Origin: DAOSVX01 sp964493665 | Lineage (GTDB): Bacteria; Bacillota_I; Bacilli_A; RF39; UBA660 | Reading direction: 5' to 3' | NCBI GenBank assembly: GCA_964493665.1 | Contig: CAZBOZ010000001.1 | Coordinates: 61,486 to 125,485 of the forward strand | DNA length: 64,000 nt | Part shown: piece after piece, positions 39,044 through 47,699 of the stretch | How the letters are laid out: each line of letters opens with the position of its first letter | How positions within the stretch are numbered: position 1 is the first letter of the stretch | Program-made: the position numbers and the translations under genes | Notes under the pieces: generated by a model | The model's input: only the letters and a program-made list of their open reading frames with translations | The model's database searches: none | What the model was told of the DNA's origin: nothing

Positions 39044-41967
39044 ACACTTACTAATTTACTTACTCCACTTTCTTGCATTGTGATCCCATATAATACATCA
39101 GCGTATTCCATGGTCCTTTTTTTATGAGTAATAATTATAAATTGAGTGTTTTCTTTTATAGAATTAATATATTTACCGAAAACATCAACATTAGCATCAT
39201 CTAAAGCATCTTCTACTTCATCTAATATACAAAATGGAGCTGGTTTTACATTTAAAATAGCAAATAATAAGCTTAGAGCTGTTAAAGCTTTTTCACCACC
39301 ACTTAAAAGACCCATAGAATTTATTTTTTTGCCAGGTGGACTTGCAATTATTTCTATTCCAGTATTTAAAATATTATTTTCATCAGTTAATTTTAAATAC
39401 CCTTTACCACCTTTAAATAATAACTTATATATTTTATCGAATTCCGTATTTACTTTAGTAAATGTTTCTTTAAACTTAGCAATCATTATTTCATCCATTT
39501 CCAAAATAATACTTTGTAAGCTCTCAATTGATTTTTTTAAATCTTCTGCTTGCTCAGTTAAAAAATTATAACGTTTACTAATTCTATCATATTCATTAAT
39601 AGCTCCTACATTAACATCTCCTAAAAGTCTTATCTCAGCTTTTAAACTATTTACTTTAAGTCTAGCTATATCAATTTCTAACTCTAATTCGTAGCTATCT
39701 TTAGCCTTTTCATAAGTAGTTTGATAATTTTCGTTTAATATTAACAATAAATTATTTAATTTTATATCAAATTTAGCCATATTTACTTCAATTGTTTTTA
39801 AATCACTTTGATATTTATTAAATTCTATATTAAATTTTTTATATTCATGTTCTTCTTCTTCAATTGAAGAAATTAAACTGCTTTTTTCTTTTTTTAAATT
39901 TATTAATTCTTTTTCGGTTAATTCCTTTTCTTTTACTTTTTCATAATATTCTTTTAATAAACCATCTATTTTTTGATCCAAACTATTACTTTGAACATTT
40001 TTAGTGCCTTCTATTTCGCTTTTTTTAGCTTCATACAGCTTGTTTTGAGACAATAGATAGCTATTTTTAGCATTAATTTGTTCTTCTAGAATAGTTATTT
40101 CTTTATTTAGATTTAAACTCTTATCATCAACAATAACTATCTCCTCATTAATTTGTTTAATGTTATTTTCAATATCTAAAATTTTAGTGTTTATTTCTTC
40201 TACATCTTTTTTATAATTATTTAATTGATTTTTTAAACTGGGAACGCCATTAGATGATTTGTTTTTACCACCAGTTATAGATCCCCCAGTATTTAATATT
40301 TCACCATCTAAAGTTACTATTTTATAACGATAATTAATTATTTTGCCAATTAGATTTAAATTATCAATATTATCAACTACTATAACATTACCAAGTTGAT
40401 TTTTTATGATACCATCATATAAAGAATCATATTTAATTAAAGACTCTCCAGTACCAATATAGCCATTTATTTGAGAAATACGATCTAATATATCTGCTTC
40501 AATATATCTGGGTTTAATAATATTAATAGGGAAAAAAGTAGCTCTTCCTAAACTATTTTCTTTTAAATAGCTAATGGCCTCTTTAGCTCTTAATTCATTA
40601 TCGACTACTATAACATTTTGATTAAACCCAAGAGATGTTTCTATCGCTAAAGTATATTTTTCTGGTATATCAATAAGTTTAATTAAAACATTATGAATGC
40701 CTTTTAGTCTAGGATTATTTAAAATGTTTTTAGCAGCATAAGTAATTCCCGTATCTTCTTCTAGACTAGTTTCAATAACATTTATTTTGTTTTGATAATC
40801 ATTAATAAGTTTATTTTTATCATTATATTCACTTATAAAAGAATTTCTTTTTTCTTTTAAAGTCCTTAATTCAATATCCACATTATATTTATTTTTATTT
40901 ATTTTTTCTAAATTAGTATCAAGGAATTCTAAATCTTTGCTTATAATATCAATCCCATTTTTTAAAGTTAATATTTCTTCTTTTAAAGAAGTAATATTAT
41001 TTTCTAACTTAATATCATCCACTTGATATTTTTTTCTTTCAATGGTTATTTGTTTTTCGCTTTCCAATTGACTTGTTTCATCAGCTAATTTTAATATTTT
41101 AGAATTTAAATCATTAATTTTTTCATCAATTTTCAAACTATCTAATTTTAATTTTTCTACTTTTGAAGTGTCTTTTTTATTAGTTGCTTCTATTACTAAA
41201 AGATTATTTTCAATTTCCTCTTTGTTTTTAGTTAATTTTTCATATTCTTTATTTATTTCAAAAATATCATTAACTATTAAACTAATTTCAATATTTTCTA
41301 AATCTTTTTTAAAATTTAAATACTTAGTAGCAGCTTCTGCTTGTATTTTAAGTGGTTCTACCGATTCTGAAAGTTCATTTATTATTAAATTTATACGACT
41401 TAAGTTATCATCAGTTCTTTCTAATTTTCTGGCTGATTCTTCTTTTCTTTTTTTGTACTTTAAAACTCCTGAAGCTTCTTCAAAAATAATTCTTCTGTCT
41501 ACTGGATTAGCATTTATAACATCTTGTACTTCTCCTTGACTTATAATATTAAATGTTTCTTTGCTTGCTCCACTATCAATAAATAATTCAGTAATATCTT
41601 TAAGCCTGACTTTACTATTATTTAAATAATATTCATTGTCACCATTATTATATAAAGTCCTTTTAATTTCTATTTCATTAAAATCACAATTTAAATAATG
41701 ATCATCATTATTAAATGTCAAAGTAACACTAGCTTTAGTATGCGGATCCCTAGTTTTACTGCCTGAAAATATGACATCACTCATTTTATTAGTAGCACGT
41801 AAAGACTTAGTTGATTGTTCACCTAAAACCCACTTTACAGCATCAACTATATTACTTTTACCACTACCATTGGGTCCTACAATCCCAATTACTCCTTTGG
41901 CTAAATCAATCTCCGTTTTATCAGCAAAGGATTTAAATCCCCAGGCACTTATACTTTTTAAATACAT
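39025..41967 (-). CDS. smc: Chromosome segregation SMC protein, short-armed
   Basis: SMC is the condensin ATPase that compacts and separates chromosomes. The N-terminal head has Walker A GPNGSGKSN (32-40). The C-terminal head has the LLSGGEKALTALSLLFAIL signature and the Walker B FCILDEVEDALDDANV. The hinge lies in the middle (about 405-560, ending TGGSITGGK). Coiled-coil arms of ~240 residues flank it. At 980 residues it is about 200 shorter than the Bacillus protein, similar in length to Mycoplasma SMC. It follows rnc by 7 nt, the conserved rnc-smc pair. ftsY, often next in this cluster, is absent here. Confidence 0.97.
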   Translation of the reverse strand: MYLKSISAWGFKSFADKTEIDLAKGVIGIVGPNGSGKSNIVDAVKWVLGEQSTKSLRATNKMSDVIFSGSKTRDPHTKASVTLTFNNDDHYLNCDFNEIEIKRTLYNNGDNEYYLNNSKVRLKDITELFIDSGASKETFNIISQGEVQDVINANPVDRRIIFEEASGVLKYKKRKEESARKLERTDDNLSRINLIINELSESVEPLKIQAEAATKYLNFKKDLENIEISLIVNDIFEINKEYEKLTKNKEEIENNLLVIEATNKKDTSKVEKLKLDSLKIDEKINDLNSKILKLADETSQLESEKQITIERKKYQVDDIKLENNITSLKEEILTLKNGIDIISKDLEFLDTNLEKINKNKYNVDIELRTLKEKRNSFISEYNDKNKLINDYQNKINVIETSLEEDTGITYAAKNILNNPRLKGIHNVLIKLIDIPEKYTLAIETSLGFNQNVIVVDNELRAKEAISYLKENSLGRATFFPINIIKPRYIEADILDRISQINGYIGTGESLIKYDSLYDGIIKNQLGNVIVVDNIDNLNLIGKIINYRYKIVTLDGEILNTGGSITGGKNKSSNGVPSLKNQLNNYKKDVEEINTKILDIENNIKQINEEIVIVDDKSLNLNKEITILEEQINAKNSYLLSQNKLYEAKKSEIEGTKNVQSNSLDQKIDGLLKEYYEKVKEKELTEKELINLKKEKSSLISSIEEEEHEYKKFNIEFNKYQSDLKTIEVNMAKFDIKLNNLLLILNENYQTTYEKAKDSYELELEIDIARLKVNSLKAEIRLLGDVNVGAINEYDRISKRYNFLTEQAEDLKKSIESLQSIILEMDEIMIAKFKETFTKVNTEFDKIYKLLFKGGKGYLKLTDENNILNTGIEIIASPPGKKINSMGLLSGGEKALTALSLLFAILNVKPAPFCILDEVEDALDDANVDVFGKYINSIKENTQFIIITHKKRTMEYADVLYGITMQESGVSKLVSVKLDNI

Positions 41968-41974
41968 ATTATCA

Positions 41975-42619
41975 CTACTTTGCTCTTTTATTCATGGCGT
42001 CTAAAGCGGCCATTTGCTCTGCTTCTTTCTTGCTATTCCCAGTTCCTTTGCCATAGACAATATTATCTATTAATACTTTAACAGTATACTTTTTGTTATG
42101 GGCTGGACCACTTTCATTAACAACTACATATTCTAAACTTTTTTTAGTTGTTTGAACCATTTCTTGAAGTGTAGACTTAGCATCTTCTAAAAACACTGTT
42201 TTATTTTTAATATAAGGAATCACTACATCATATACTAACTTTTTAACTTTTTCCATTCCTTGATCTAAATATATAGCTGCCATTAAACTTTCAAAAGTAT
42301 CAGCTAAAATGGTTATATTAGCTTCACTTTGGCCTTTACCAACTTTAATATACTCTTGCAAATGAATATCATTGGCATATTTAGCTAAAGCTGCTTCACA
42401 AACATAACTGGCTCTTATTTTACTTAGTCCACCTTCCTGTAAATCATAATTTAAATATAAATATTCACTAACTATAATTTGTAATACTGTATCTCCTAAA
42501 AATTCTAGTCTTTCATAGTTTTCACCACCATGTTCATTAGAATATGAACTATGAGTTAAAGCTTTTGAGAGTAAATCAGATTTTTTAAACTTGATATTAT
42601 ATTTTTTAAGAATTTCCAT
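41975..42619 (-). CDS. rnc: Ribonuclease III
   Basis: RNase III cuts double-stranded RNA, including rRNA precursors. The catalytic signature ERLEFLGDTVLQ (about 36-47) and the second acidic cluster DTFESLMAAIYLD are intact, and a C-terminal double-stranded RNA-binding domain (about 145-213) ends GNSKKEAEQMAALDAM. I chose the ATG at 42619, preceded by GGTGA, over the in-frame ATG at 42637, which lacks a ribosome binding site. It is the first gene of the rnc-smc operon and diverges from yidD. Confidence 0.96.
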   Translation of the reverse strand: MEILKKYNIKFKKSDLLSKALTHSSYSNEHGGENYERLEFLGDTVLQIIVSEYLYLNYDLQEGGLSKIRASYVCEAALAKYANDIHLQEYIKVGKGQSEANITILADTFESLMAAIYLDQGMEKVKKLVYDVVIPYIKNKTVFLEDAKSTLQEMVQTTKKSLEYVVVNESGPAHNKKYTVKVLIDNIVYGKGTGNSKKEAEQMAALDAMNKRAK

Positions 42620-42690
42620 TTTATTCACCAAAATCATTATAACAAATTTTATTTATATTTGTGAAATTTATTTATCTTTATGCTTAAATA

Positions 42691-42699
42691 TGCTAAAAT
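42691..42699 (+). promoter_or_regulatory. Extended -10 promoter of yidD
   Basis: TGC-TAAAAT (TAAAAT at 42694-42699) about 20 bp before the yidD start; the -35 (TTTATC) is weak. Confidence 0.5.
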
Positions 42700-42717
42700 T
42701 ACCCTAGGTGACTTTGG

Positions 42718-42939
42718 TTGAAAAAAATAATTATAAAATTGATAAAGTTATATCAAGTAACTCCTCTTAATAGTCATAAATATTGTCGCCACATACCAAC
42801 TTGTTCAGAATATATGATTGGTTGTATTGAAAATTTTGGCGTATTAAAGGGGATATGGTTAGGATTAAAAAGAGTTTCTAAATGTAATCCATTTGGAAGT
42901 TATGGTTATGATCCAGTACCAAAAAAGGAGAAAAAATGA
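42718..42939 (+). CDS. yidD: Membrane protein insertion efficiency factor YidD
   Basis: YidD is a small membrane-associated protein that helps YidC insert proteins. The family pattern is complete: CRHIPTCSEYMIGCI, GLKRVSKCNPF and GYDPVP, with the invariant cysteines. The start is TTG at 42718 with AGGTGA at good spacing; no in-frame ATG exists upstream within reach. Unlike the common rpmH-rnpA-yidD-yidC cluster, it is here coupled by a 4-nt overlap to a lipoprotein gene. Confidence 0.94.
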   Translation: MKKIIIKLIKLYQVTPLNSHKYCRHIPTCSEYMIGCIENFGVLKGIWLGLKRVSKCNPFGSYGYDPVPKKEKK

Positions 42940-43799
42940 AAAAAATAAGTTATTTAATAGTTTTAATACTAATTATGTTTAGTGTAACAGGTTGCTTTAA
43001 AAGAGATACTTTAGAAGATATCACAATATATACCACAGTTTATCCCATAGAATATTTAACTGATAAATTATATGGTGATAATGCCGAAATTCTTTCTATA
43101 TATCCCGATGGAGTTAATCCTAATGAATATACTCTTACCGAAAAACAAATAAATGATTATAGCAAATCAGCTCTATTAGTTTATAATGGCTTATCAGATG
43201 AAAAAGAAATAGCTGCTGAATTTATAAATAAAAATAAAAATTTAAAAATTATTGATGCTTCCCAGGGAGTTATTATTAGTAATAATGGCGTAGAAAAGTT
43301 ATGGCTTTCTCCTTCTAATTTTTTGATGTTAGCCCAAAATATTAAAAACCAATTGAAAGAATATATTACCAATAAATATATTAAAGAAGAAATTGATGAT
43401 AATTATAATGAATTAAAATTAACTATCTCAGAAATGGATGCCGAACTAAAAATAATGGCTGAAAATGCTCCTATTAAAACTCTTGTAGTAAGCAGTGATA
43501 CCTTTAAGTTCCTAGAAAAATATGGTTTTGAGGTTATATCATTAGAAGGCGATGTTACATCCGCTAATTTAAATAAAGTTAAAAGCTTAATTAATAATGG
43601 TGATATATCTTATATATTTGTTAAAGAAAACGAAGATATAAGCTCCACAATAACTGATTTAACTAATGCTTATAAAGTTAATTTAGCTAATATTAAAACA
43701 ATTACTAATTTAACTGATGAAGAAAGAGAAAATGGTGAAGATTATCTGTCTTTAATGCTTAAAAACATTGAGGCTTTTAACTTAGAAACTAGCAGTTAA
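42936..43799 (+). CDS. ZnuA-like metal-binding lipoprotein lacking the usual His ligands
   Basis: The N-terminus is a lipoprotein signal (MKKISYLIVLILIMFSVTGC) with lipobox VTGC, so the protein is anchored outside the cell. The rest has the layout of cluster A-1 metal-binding proteins (ZnuA, MntC, PsaA): TTVYPIEYLTDKLYGDNAEI, a helix and a second lobe. In these proteins His residues bind zinc or manganese in DPHxxxxTP, DPHxW and HxAF motifs. Here they read GVNPNEYTLT, EKLWLSP and SSDTFKFL, so none of the three His is present. No ABC permease or ATPase is adjacent. It overlaps yidD by 4 nt (ATGA). The ligand is unknown. Confidence 0.78.
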   Translation: MKKISYLIVLILIMFSVTGCFKRDTLEDITIYTTVYPIEYLTDKLYGDNAEILSIYPDGVNPNEYTLTEKQINDYSKSALLVYNGLSDEKEIAAEFINKNKNLKIIDASQGVIISNNGVEKLWLSPSNFLMLAQNIKNQLKEYITNKYIKEEIDDNYNELKLTISEMDAELKIMAENAPIKTLVVSSDTFKFLEKYGFEVISLEGDVTSANLNKVKSLINNGDISYIFVKENEDISSTITDLTNAYKVNLANIKTITNLTDEERENGEDYLSLMLKNIEAFNLETSS

Positions 43800-43802
43800 T
43801 AA

Positions 43803-43831
43803 TTGACTTAAAAGTATAAATATCTTATAAT
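43803..43831 (+). promoter_or_regulatory. Promoter of tRNA-Ser
   Basis: TTGACT (43803-43808), 17-bp spacer, TATAAT (43826-43831), starting just after the lipoprotein stop codon. Confidence 0.8.
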
Positions 43832-43849
43832 CTAACATGTTAGTCATTT

Positions 43850-43940
43850 GGAGTAGTACTCAAGAGGCTCAAGAGGCGCCCCTGCTAAGGGTGTAGATCG
43901 GGTAACTGATGCGAGAGTTCGAATCTCTCCTGCTCCGCCA
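43850..43940 (+). tRNA. tRNA-Ser (GCT)
   Basis: A 91-nt type II tRNA with a long variable arm, anticodon loop CTGCTAA (anticodon GCT, reads AGC/AGU), 7-bp acceptor stem with one G-U pair, and an encoded CCA. Confidence 0.95.
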
Positions 43941-43951
43941 TTTATGATATA

Positions 43952-43981
43952 AATAAAAGATTAATGTCTTTTATTTTTTAT
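43952..43981 (+). terminator. Terminator of tRNA-Ser
   Basis: Stem AATAAAAGA/TCTTTTATT (43952-43960 with 43967-43975) followed by Ts. Confidence 0.75.
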
Positions 43982-44000
43982 AAATATTGCCAAAAAAGCA

Positions 44001-44029
44001 TTGATTTTAGGCCATAATTAAGGTATACT
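44001..44029 (+). promoter_or_regulatory. Promoter of the tRNA-Lys-Ile-Glu group
   Basis: TTGATT (44001-44006), 17-bp spacer, TATACT (44024-44029). Confidence 0.75.
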
Positions 44030-44047
44030 TTGTTGGTATTTCCATTT

Positions 44048-44123
44048 GTCTCCTTAGCTCAGTTGGTAGAGCAACTGACTCTTAATCAGTGGGTCTAGGG
44101 TTCGAGTCCCTAAGGGGACACCA
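44048..44123 (+). tRNA. tRNA-Lys (CTT)
   Basis: A 76-nt cloverleaf with anticodon loop CTCTTAA, so anticodon CTT (AAG codon), acceptor GTCTCCT/AGGGGAC with one U-G pair, encoded CCA. Confidence 0.95.
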
Positions 44124-44182
44124 AAATTTTGTTGCTAAAAAAAGAAAACTATTATAAAATGTAATAGGTTTTCTTCCAAAAT

Positions 44183-44259
<77 letters not shown>

Positions 44260-44271
44260 TTTTGTTTAAAT

Positions 44272-44348
44272 GGCCCGTTGGTGAAGTGGTTTAACACACA
44301 TGCCTTTCACGCATGCATTCATGGGTTCAAATCCCGTACGGGTCACCA
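44272..44348 (+). tRNA. tRNA-Glu (TTC)
   Basis: A 77-nt cloverleaf with acceptor GGCCCGT/ACGGGTC, anticodon loop CTTTCAC (TTC) and encoded CCA. Confidence 0.95.
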
Positions 44349-44360
44349 ATATTATAAATT

Positions 44361-44387
44361 AAGATTAAGTTGTATTAGTCTTTTTTT
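44361..44387 (+). terminator. Terminator of the tRNA-Lys-Ile-Glu group
   Basis: Stem AAGATTAA/TTAGTCTT with one U-G pair and a seven-T run. The loop contains the -35 box of the next promoter. Confidence 0.7.
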
Positions 44388-44397
44388 ATGCTATAAT
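44370..44397 (+). promoter_or_regulatory. Promoter of tRNA-Gln and gltX
   Basis: TTGTAT (44370-44375), 16-bp spacer, TGC-TATAAT (TATAAT at 44392-44397). It overlaps the preceding terminator. Confidence 0.7.
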
Positions 44398-44410
44398 TAT
44401 TACTGTTAAT

Positions 44411-44484
44411 TGCCCCATGGCCAAGTGGTAAGGCTCTGGACTCTGACTCCAGCACCGGAGGTTCGAATCCTTCTGGGGCAACCA
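44411..44484 (+). tRNA. tRNA-Gln (CTG)
   Basis: A 74-nt cloverleaf with acceptor TGCCCCA/TGGGGCA, anticodon loop CTCTGAC (CTG) and encoded CCA. It ends 16 nt before the gltX start, so tRNA and synthetase gene share a transcript. Confidence 0.94.
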
Positions 44485-44500
44485 AAAAGGATGTGTTATT

Positions 44501-46147
44501 ATGGATTATAAAAAGTTAGCTAATTTATTATATCCAGATATTGATAAAGATATAGAATATTATGAGAAATTATATCCTAAAAGAAATTTAAATGATGGCG
44601 AAGAGGTATGTCGTTTTGCTCCCTCTCCTACCGGAAGAATGCATATGGGCAATTTATTTGCTTCTTTTATTCCGGAAAGATTTGCTCATCAATCTAATGG
44701 TATATTTATTGTTAGAATTGAGGATACCGATAGTAAAAGAGCTATAGAAGATGGTATAAATAAAATTATTTGTGATTTAGATGCCTATGATTATAAAATT
44801 GATGAAAGCCCTATTAATGGTGGTTTATATGGCCCATATTTACAAACTGAAAGAAAAGATATTTATGCTGCTTTTGCTAAATATTTAGTTTCAATTGGTA
44901 GAGCTTATCCATGTTTTTGTAAAGAAGAAGATTTAAAGTGCATAAGAGAAGACCAAACTTCTAGCAAAAAAAGAATTGGTTATTATGGTGAATATGCAAT
45001 ATGCCGTAATTTAACTATTGAAGAAATAGAAGCTAAAATAAAAAATGGTGAAAAATATACCATAAGACTTAAAAGTAATGGTAATTTTAATAAAAAAATT
45101 ATATTCAAAGACAAAGTAAAAGGAACGATTGAACTACCAGAAAATGATATAGATCATGTTTTAATTAAATCTGATGGTATTCCACCCTATGCTTTTGCTC
45201 ATGTTGTAGATGATTATTTGATGAGAGTAACATTAGTCACCAGGGATGATTCATATATTTCATCAGTACCTTATCATATGGAAATATGGAATGCTTTTAA
45301 TTTTAAAGCCCCTTCTTATGCTCATATTCTCCCCTTAAACAAAAAAGATGGTGAATGTATAAGAAAACTTTCTAAAAGAAAAGATCCTGAGGCAGCAGTT
45401 CTTTATTATAACGAAAAAGGGATACCTAAAGAAGCCATTAAACTCTATTTTGCAACCTTACTTAATTCTAATTTCGAAGAATGGTATAATGCTAATTCTG
45501 ATAAAAATATTGAAGATTTTAAATTTACTTTTGAAAAAATGAGTAAAAGTGGTTCAATATTTGATATTGAAAAATTAATTAATATTTCTAAGACTTATTT
45601 TAGTAGATTAAAAGCTGATGTATTATATGAAAAAGCTTTAAAATATTTTAATACATATGATAAAGATTTTTATGGTTTATTAAAAAATCATAAAGATTAT
45701 ACTATAAGTATTTTAAATATTGAAAGAGAATTAGTTAAACCAAGAAAAGATATAGCTTGTTATTTAGATATTAAAGGTCAAATATATTATATGTATGAAG
45801 AATTGTTTGATTTAAATAACTATAGTAATTTGGAAATTAAAACTTTTTATAATTATAAAATCCTTGAAGATTATTTTGATAATGTATATAATAAAAATGA
45901 TGAAAAAGAAGTTTGGTGGAATAAAATAAAAGATTTTTCTTCTAAATATGATTTTTGTCCTGATGTTAAAGAATATAAAGCTTGTCCAGATAAGTATTGT
46001 GGCCACGTTGGTGATTTATGTGAACTAATAAGAGCTAGTATTACTGGAAAGACGATAACGCCAGATATTTATGAAATATTAAAAATATTAGATATTTCAT
46101 CTATTAAAAAAAGAATTAAATTATTTAAAAATTATTTAAACAAATAA
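44501..46147 (+). CDS. gltX: Glutamyl-tRNA synthetase (probably non-discriminating)
   Basis: This class I synthetase attaches glutamate to tRNA-Glu and, where GatCAB exists, to tRNA-Gln. The HIGH motif reads PSPTGRMHMGNL (HMGN at 48-51) and KMSKS reads KLSKR (289-293). The RGE region is altered to VTRDDSYISSVPYH. A ~35-residue N-terminal extension and 548-residue length set it apart from the ~480-residue Bacillus enzyme. The C-terminal anticodon domain ends with the typical LCELIRASITGKTITPDIYEILKIL. It is co-transcribed with tRNA-Gln upstream, and tRNA-Glu follows 10 nt downstream. Non-discrimination is inferred from gatCAB and the lack of a visible GlnRS. Confidence 0.92.
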   Translation: MDYKKLANLLYPDIDKDIEYYEKLYPKRNLNDGEEVCRFAPSPTGRMHMGNLFASFIPERFAHQSNGIFIVRIEDTDSKRAIEDGINKIICDLDAYDYKIDESPINGGLYGPYLQTERKDIYAAFAKYLVSIGRAYPCFCKEEDLKCIREDQTSSKKRIGYYGEYAICRNLTIEEIEAKIKNGEKYTIRLKSNGNFNKKIIFKDKVKGTIELPENDIDHVLIKSDGIPPYAFAHVVDDYLMRVTLVTRDDSYISSVPYHMEIWNAFNFKAPSYAHILPLNKKDGECIRKLSKRKDPEAAVLYYNEKGIPKEAIKLYFATLLNSNFEEWYNANSDKNIEDFKFTFEKMSKSGSIFDIEKLINISKTYFSRLKADVLYEKALKYFNTYDKDFYGLLKNHKDYTISILNIERELVKPRKDIACYLDIKGQIYYMYEELFDLNNYSNLEIKTFYNYKILEDYFDNVYNKNDEKEVWWNKIKDFSSKYDFCPDVKEYKACPDKYCGHVGDLCELIRASITGKTITPDIYEILKILDISSIKKRIKLFKNYLNK

Positions 46148-46157
46148 TTTTCTAAAT

Positions 46158-46233
46158 GGCCCATTGGTGAAATGGTTAACACATTGCCCTCTCAAGGCAA
46201 CATTCATGGGTTCAAATCCCGTATGGGTCACCA
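46158..46233 (+). tRNA. tRNA-Glu (CTC)
   Basis: A 76-nt cloverleaf with acceptor GGCCCAT/ATGGGTC, anticodon loop CTCTCAA (CTC) and encoded CCA. It is the second Glu isoacceptor in the cluster, right after gltX. Confidence 0.94.
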
Positions 46234-46236
46234 AAA

Positions 46237-46270
46237 ACAAAAAACCACTTATTAAAGTGGTTTTATTTTA
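46237..46270. terminator. Bidirectional terminator between tRNA-Glu and tRNA-Val
   Basis: Stem AAAACCACTT/AAGTGGTTTT (46241-46250 with 46255-46264), T-rich on both strands, serving the convergent tRNA units. Confidence 0.85.
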
Positions 46271-46273
46271 TTA

Positions 46274-46350
46274 TGGTGGGCGATATAGGACTCAAACCTA
46301 TGACCTCTTGCACGTCAAGCAAGCGCTCTAATCAACTGAGCTAATCGCCC
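46274..46350 (-). tRNA. tRNA-Val (GAC)
   Basis: A 77-nt cloverleaf with acceptor GGGCGAT/ATCGCCC, anticodon loop TTGACGT (GAC) and encoded CCA. The Val T-box upstream of valS has a GTA specifier, so this isoacceptor is not an exact match to it. Confidence 0.93.
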
Positions 46351-46362
46351 ATAACAATTATT

Positions 46363-46391
46363 ATTATACATAAAAAATATTGATTACTCAA
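46363..46391 (-). promoter_or_regulatory. Promoter of tRNA-Val inside the deacetylase terminator
   Basis: TTGAGT (46386-46391), 17-bp spacer, TATAAT (46363-46368) on the minus strand. The -35 lies in the loop and arm of the terminator at 46371-46397. Confidence 0.65.
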
Positions 46392-46397
46392 TATTTT
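46371..46397 (-). terminator. Terminator of the deacetylase gene
   Basis: Stem AAAATATTGA/TCAATATTTT (46388-46397 with 46374-46383), six Ts on the minus strand. Confidence 0.8.
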
Positions 46398-46398
46398 A

Positions 46399-47643
46399 TT
46401 ATTTTATACTACGATAAGATTTACTAGGTGATAATGTTACTCCTTTTAACTCTGCTAATTTAGAAACTGACACAACTTGATAACCTCTAGCATAAAGCTC
46501 TGGTAAAAGCATTTTAACGGCTTCTACAGTGGTTGGAAATATATCGTGGAGTAAAATTATGTCACCATCTTTTACTACTCTTAAAACATCGTTTTTAATA
46601 GTTTTAGCATCTTTTGAATTCCAATCTTGAGGATCAACACTCCACATTATGATAGGTATATTTATTTCTTTTTTTATTCTACTATTTATACTACCATATG
46701 GTGGTCTAAAATAAACTGGTGAAGAATTAAATAACTGAGCCATAAATTCTGTTGGTTTATTAATGTTAATTGATCTTTGTTTATAGCTTAATCTAACTAA
46801 ATATTGATGCTTATAACTATGAGTTCCAACTTCACTATCACTATTTATAATGTCGGTTATTAAAGGGATATAATTTTCTAGCTTATTGCCGAGCATAAAG
46901 AAAGTGGCTGAGGCTTTATTATCATTTAAAGTATTAAATATTTCTCTAGTAGTAGGTCCACTTGGTCCATCATCAAAAGTAATAGCTATAGTCTTTTTAT
47001 TGGGATCTAATGTATATATATTCTCATTAACATAATTTGAATCCAAGGTATATCCTATTTTTAAAGATTCATATATTTCATTATAATTTAATTTTATAAA
47101 TATTGGTTCATTTATAGTTGGTTTTATATTATAACCGAAAAAATAAATCATTATTTGATTATTTTCTATCAAGTAAGACGTTTCTCCTTCACTATTTATA
47201 ATACCACTATATATAAAAGCCGGATATTTAGAGACTAACATTTCGGCTATTTTTAGACCGAAATCAATTGTATTATTATCTTTGAAAACAACTGATATAT
47301 CTTCTTCTTTTAAATTATTTAAATTAATTAAATAGCTTTTAAAATAGTTGTTTGGCAAAATAAATAATAAACTTAAATATTTGTCATCAACAATATTTAG
47401 TTTAAAATCAATATCACCATTAGTAACTTTTAAATCATCAACATATTCAGCTATTTTTTTATCTAGCCCATAATCTTTAAAATAGGGATAATTTATATTA
47501 CCATTATTTCCTTCATAAGTTTTTTTAACATAATCTTTTGCATTTAAAGGATTTATAATATTTAATAATTTAATATTTAGTAAGCACAATAAAACAACTA
47601 GAATAAGTCCAATTAAAATTTTTATTAAACTGCTAGTCTTCAT
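46399..47643 (-). CDS. Membrane-anchored polysaccharide deacetylase (PgdA/PdaC-like)
   Basis: The NodB domain (about 215-395) removes acetyl groups from peptidoglycan or another N-acetylated glycan outside the cell. The family motifs are present: ITFDDGPSG with the catalytic Asp and metal Asp, GTHSYKHQYL with the metal His pair, RPPYGS, DPQDWNS and ILLHDI. A single N-terminal membrane helix (about 7-28) anchors it. The ~180-residue stretch before NodB resembles the beta-rich domain of PdaC-type proteins, but I cannot name it firmly. Deacetylated peptidoglycan gives lysozyme resistance in other Firmicutes. The ribosome binding site is AGGTGGG. Confidence 0.88.
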   Translation of the reverse strand: MKTSSLIKILIGLILVVLLCLLNIKLLNIINPLNAKDYVKKTYEGNNGNINYPYFKDYGLDKKIAEYVDDLKVTNGDIDFKLNIVDDKYLSLLFILPNNYFKSYLINLNNLKEEDISVVFKDNNTIDFGLKIAEMLVSKYPAFIYSGIINSEGETSYLIENNQIMIYFFGYNIKPTINEPIFIKLNYNEIYESLKIGYTLDSNYVNENIYTLDPNKKTIAITFDDGPSGPTTREIFNTLNDNKASATFFMLGNKLENYIPLITDIINSDSEVGTHSYKHQYLVRLSYKQRSININKPTEFMAQLFNSSPVYFRPPYGSINSRIKKEINIPIIMWSVDPQDWNSKDAKTIKNDVLRVVKDGDIILLHDIFPTTVEAVKMLLPELYARGYQVVSVSKLAELKGVTLSPSKSYRSIK

Positions 47644-47660
47644 AGCCCACCTTCAATAAA

Positions 47661-47666
47661 ATTATA
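47661..47666 (-). promoter_or_regulatory. -10 box of the deacetylase gene
   Basis: TATAAT on the minus strand lies 11 bp downstream of copy A of the 22-bp repeat, which would contain the -35 region (TTTTAA). Confidence 0.4.
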
Positions 47667-47677
47667 CTTTATATTTT

Positions 47678-47699
47678 ATTAAATTAAAACTCTAATTTT
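47678..47699. repeat. 22-bp direct repeat, copy A
   Basis: Identical over 22 bp to 48186-48207 and in the same orientation. On the minus strand it is followed by exactly 11 bp and TATAAT, as is copy B. It overlaps the last two bases of the unknown 149-aa gene. Confidence 0.8.

Noticed and set aside
39146..41539. Long open frames antisense to smc and other genes
   Set aside because: They lack ribosome binding sites and known motifs and mirror the codon bias of the real genes on the other strand.
44142..44175. Hairpin between tRNA-Lys and tRNA-Ile as a terminator
   Set aside because: It has a bulge and no T-run after it, and there is no promoter before tRNA-Ile, so readthrough and tRNA processing are more likely.
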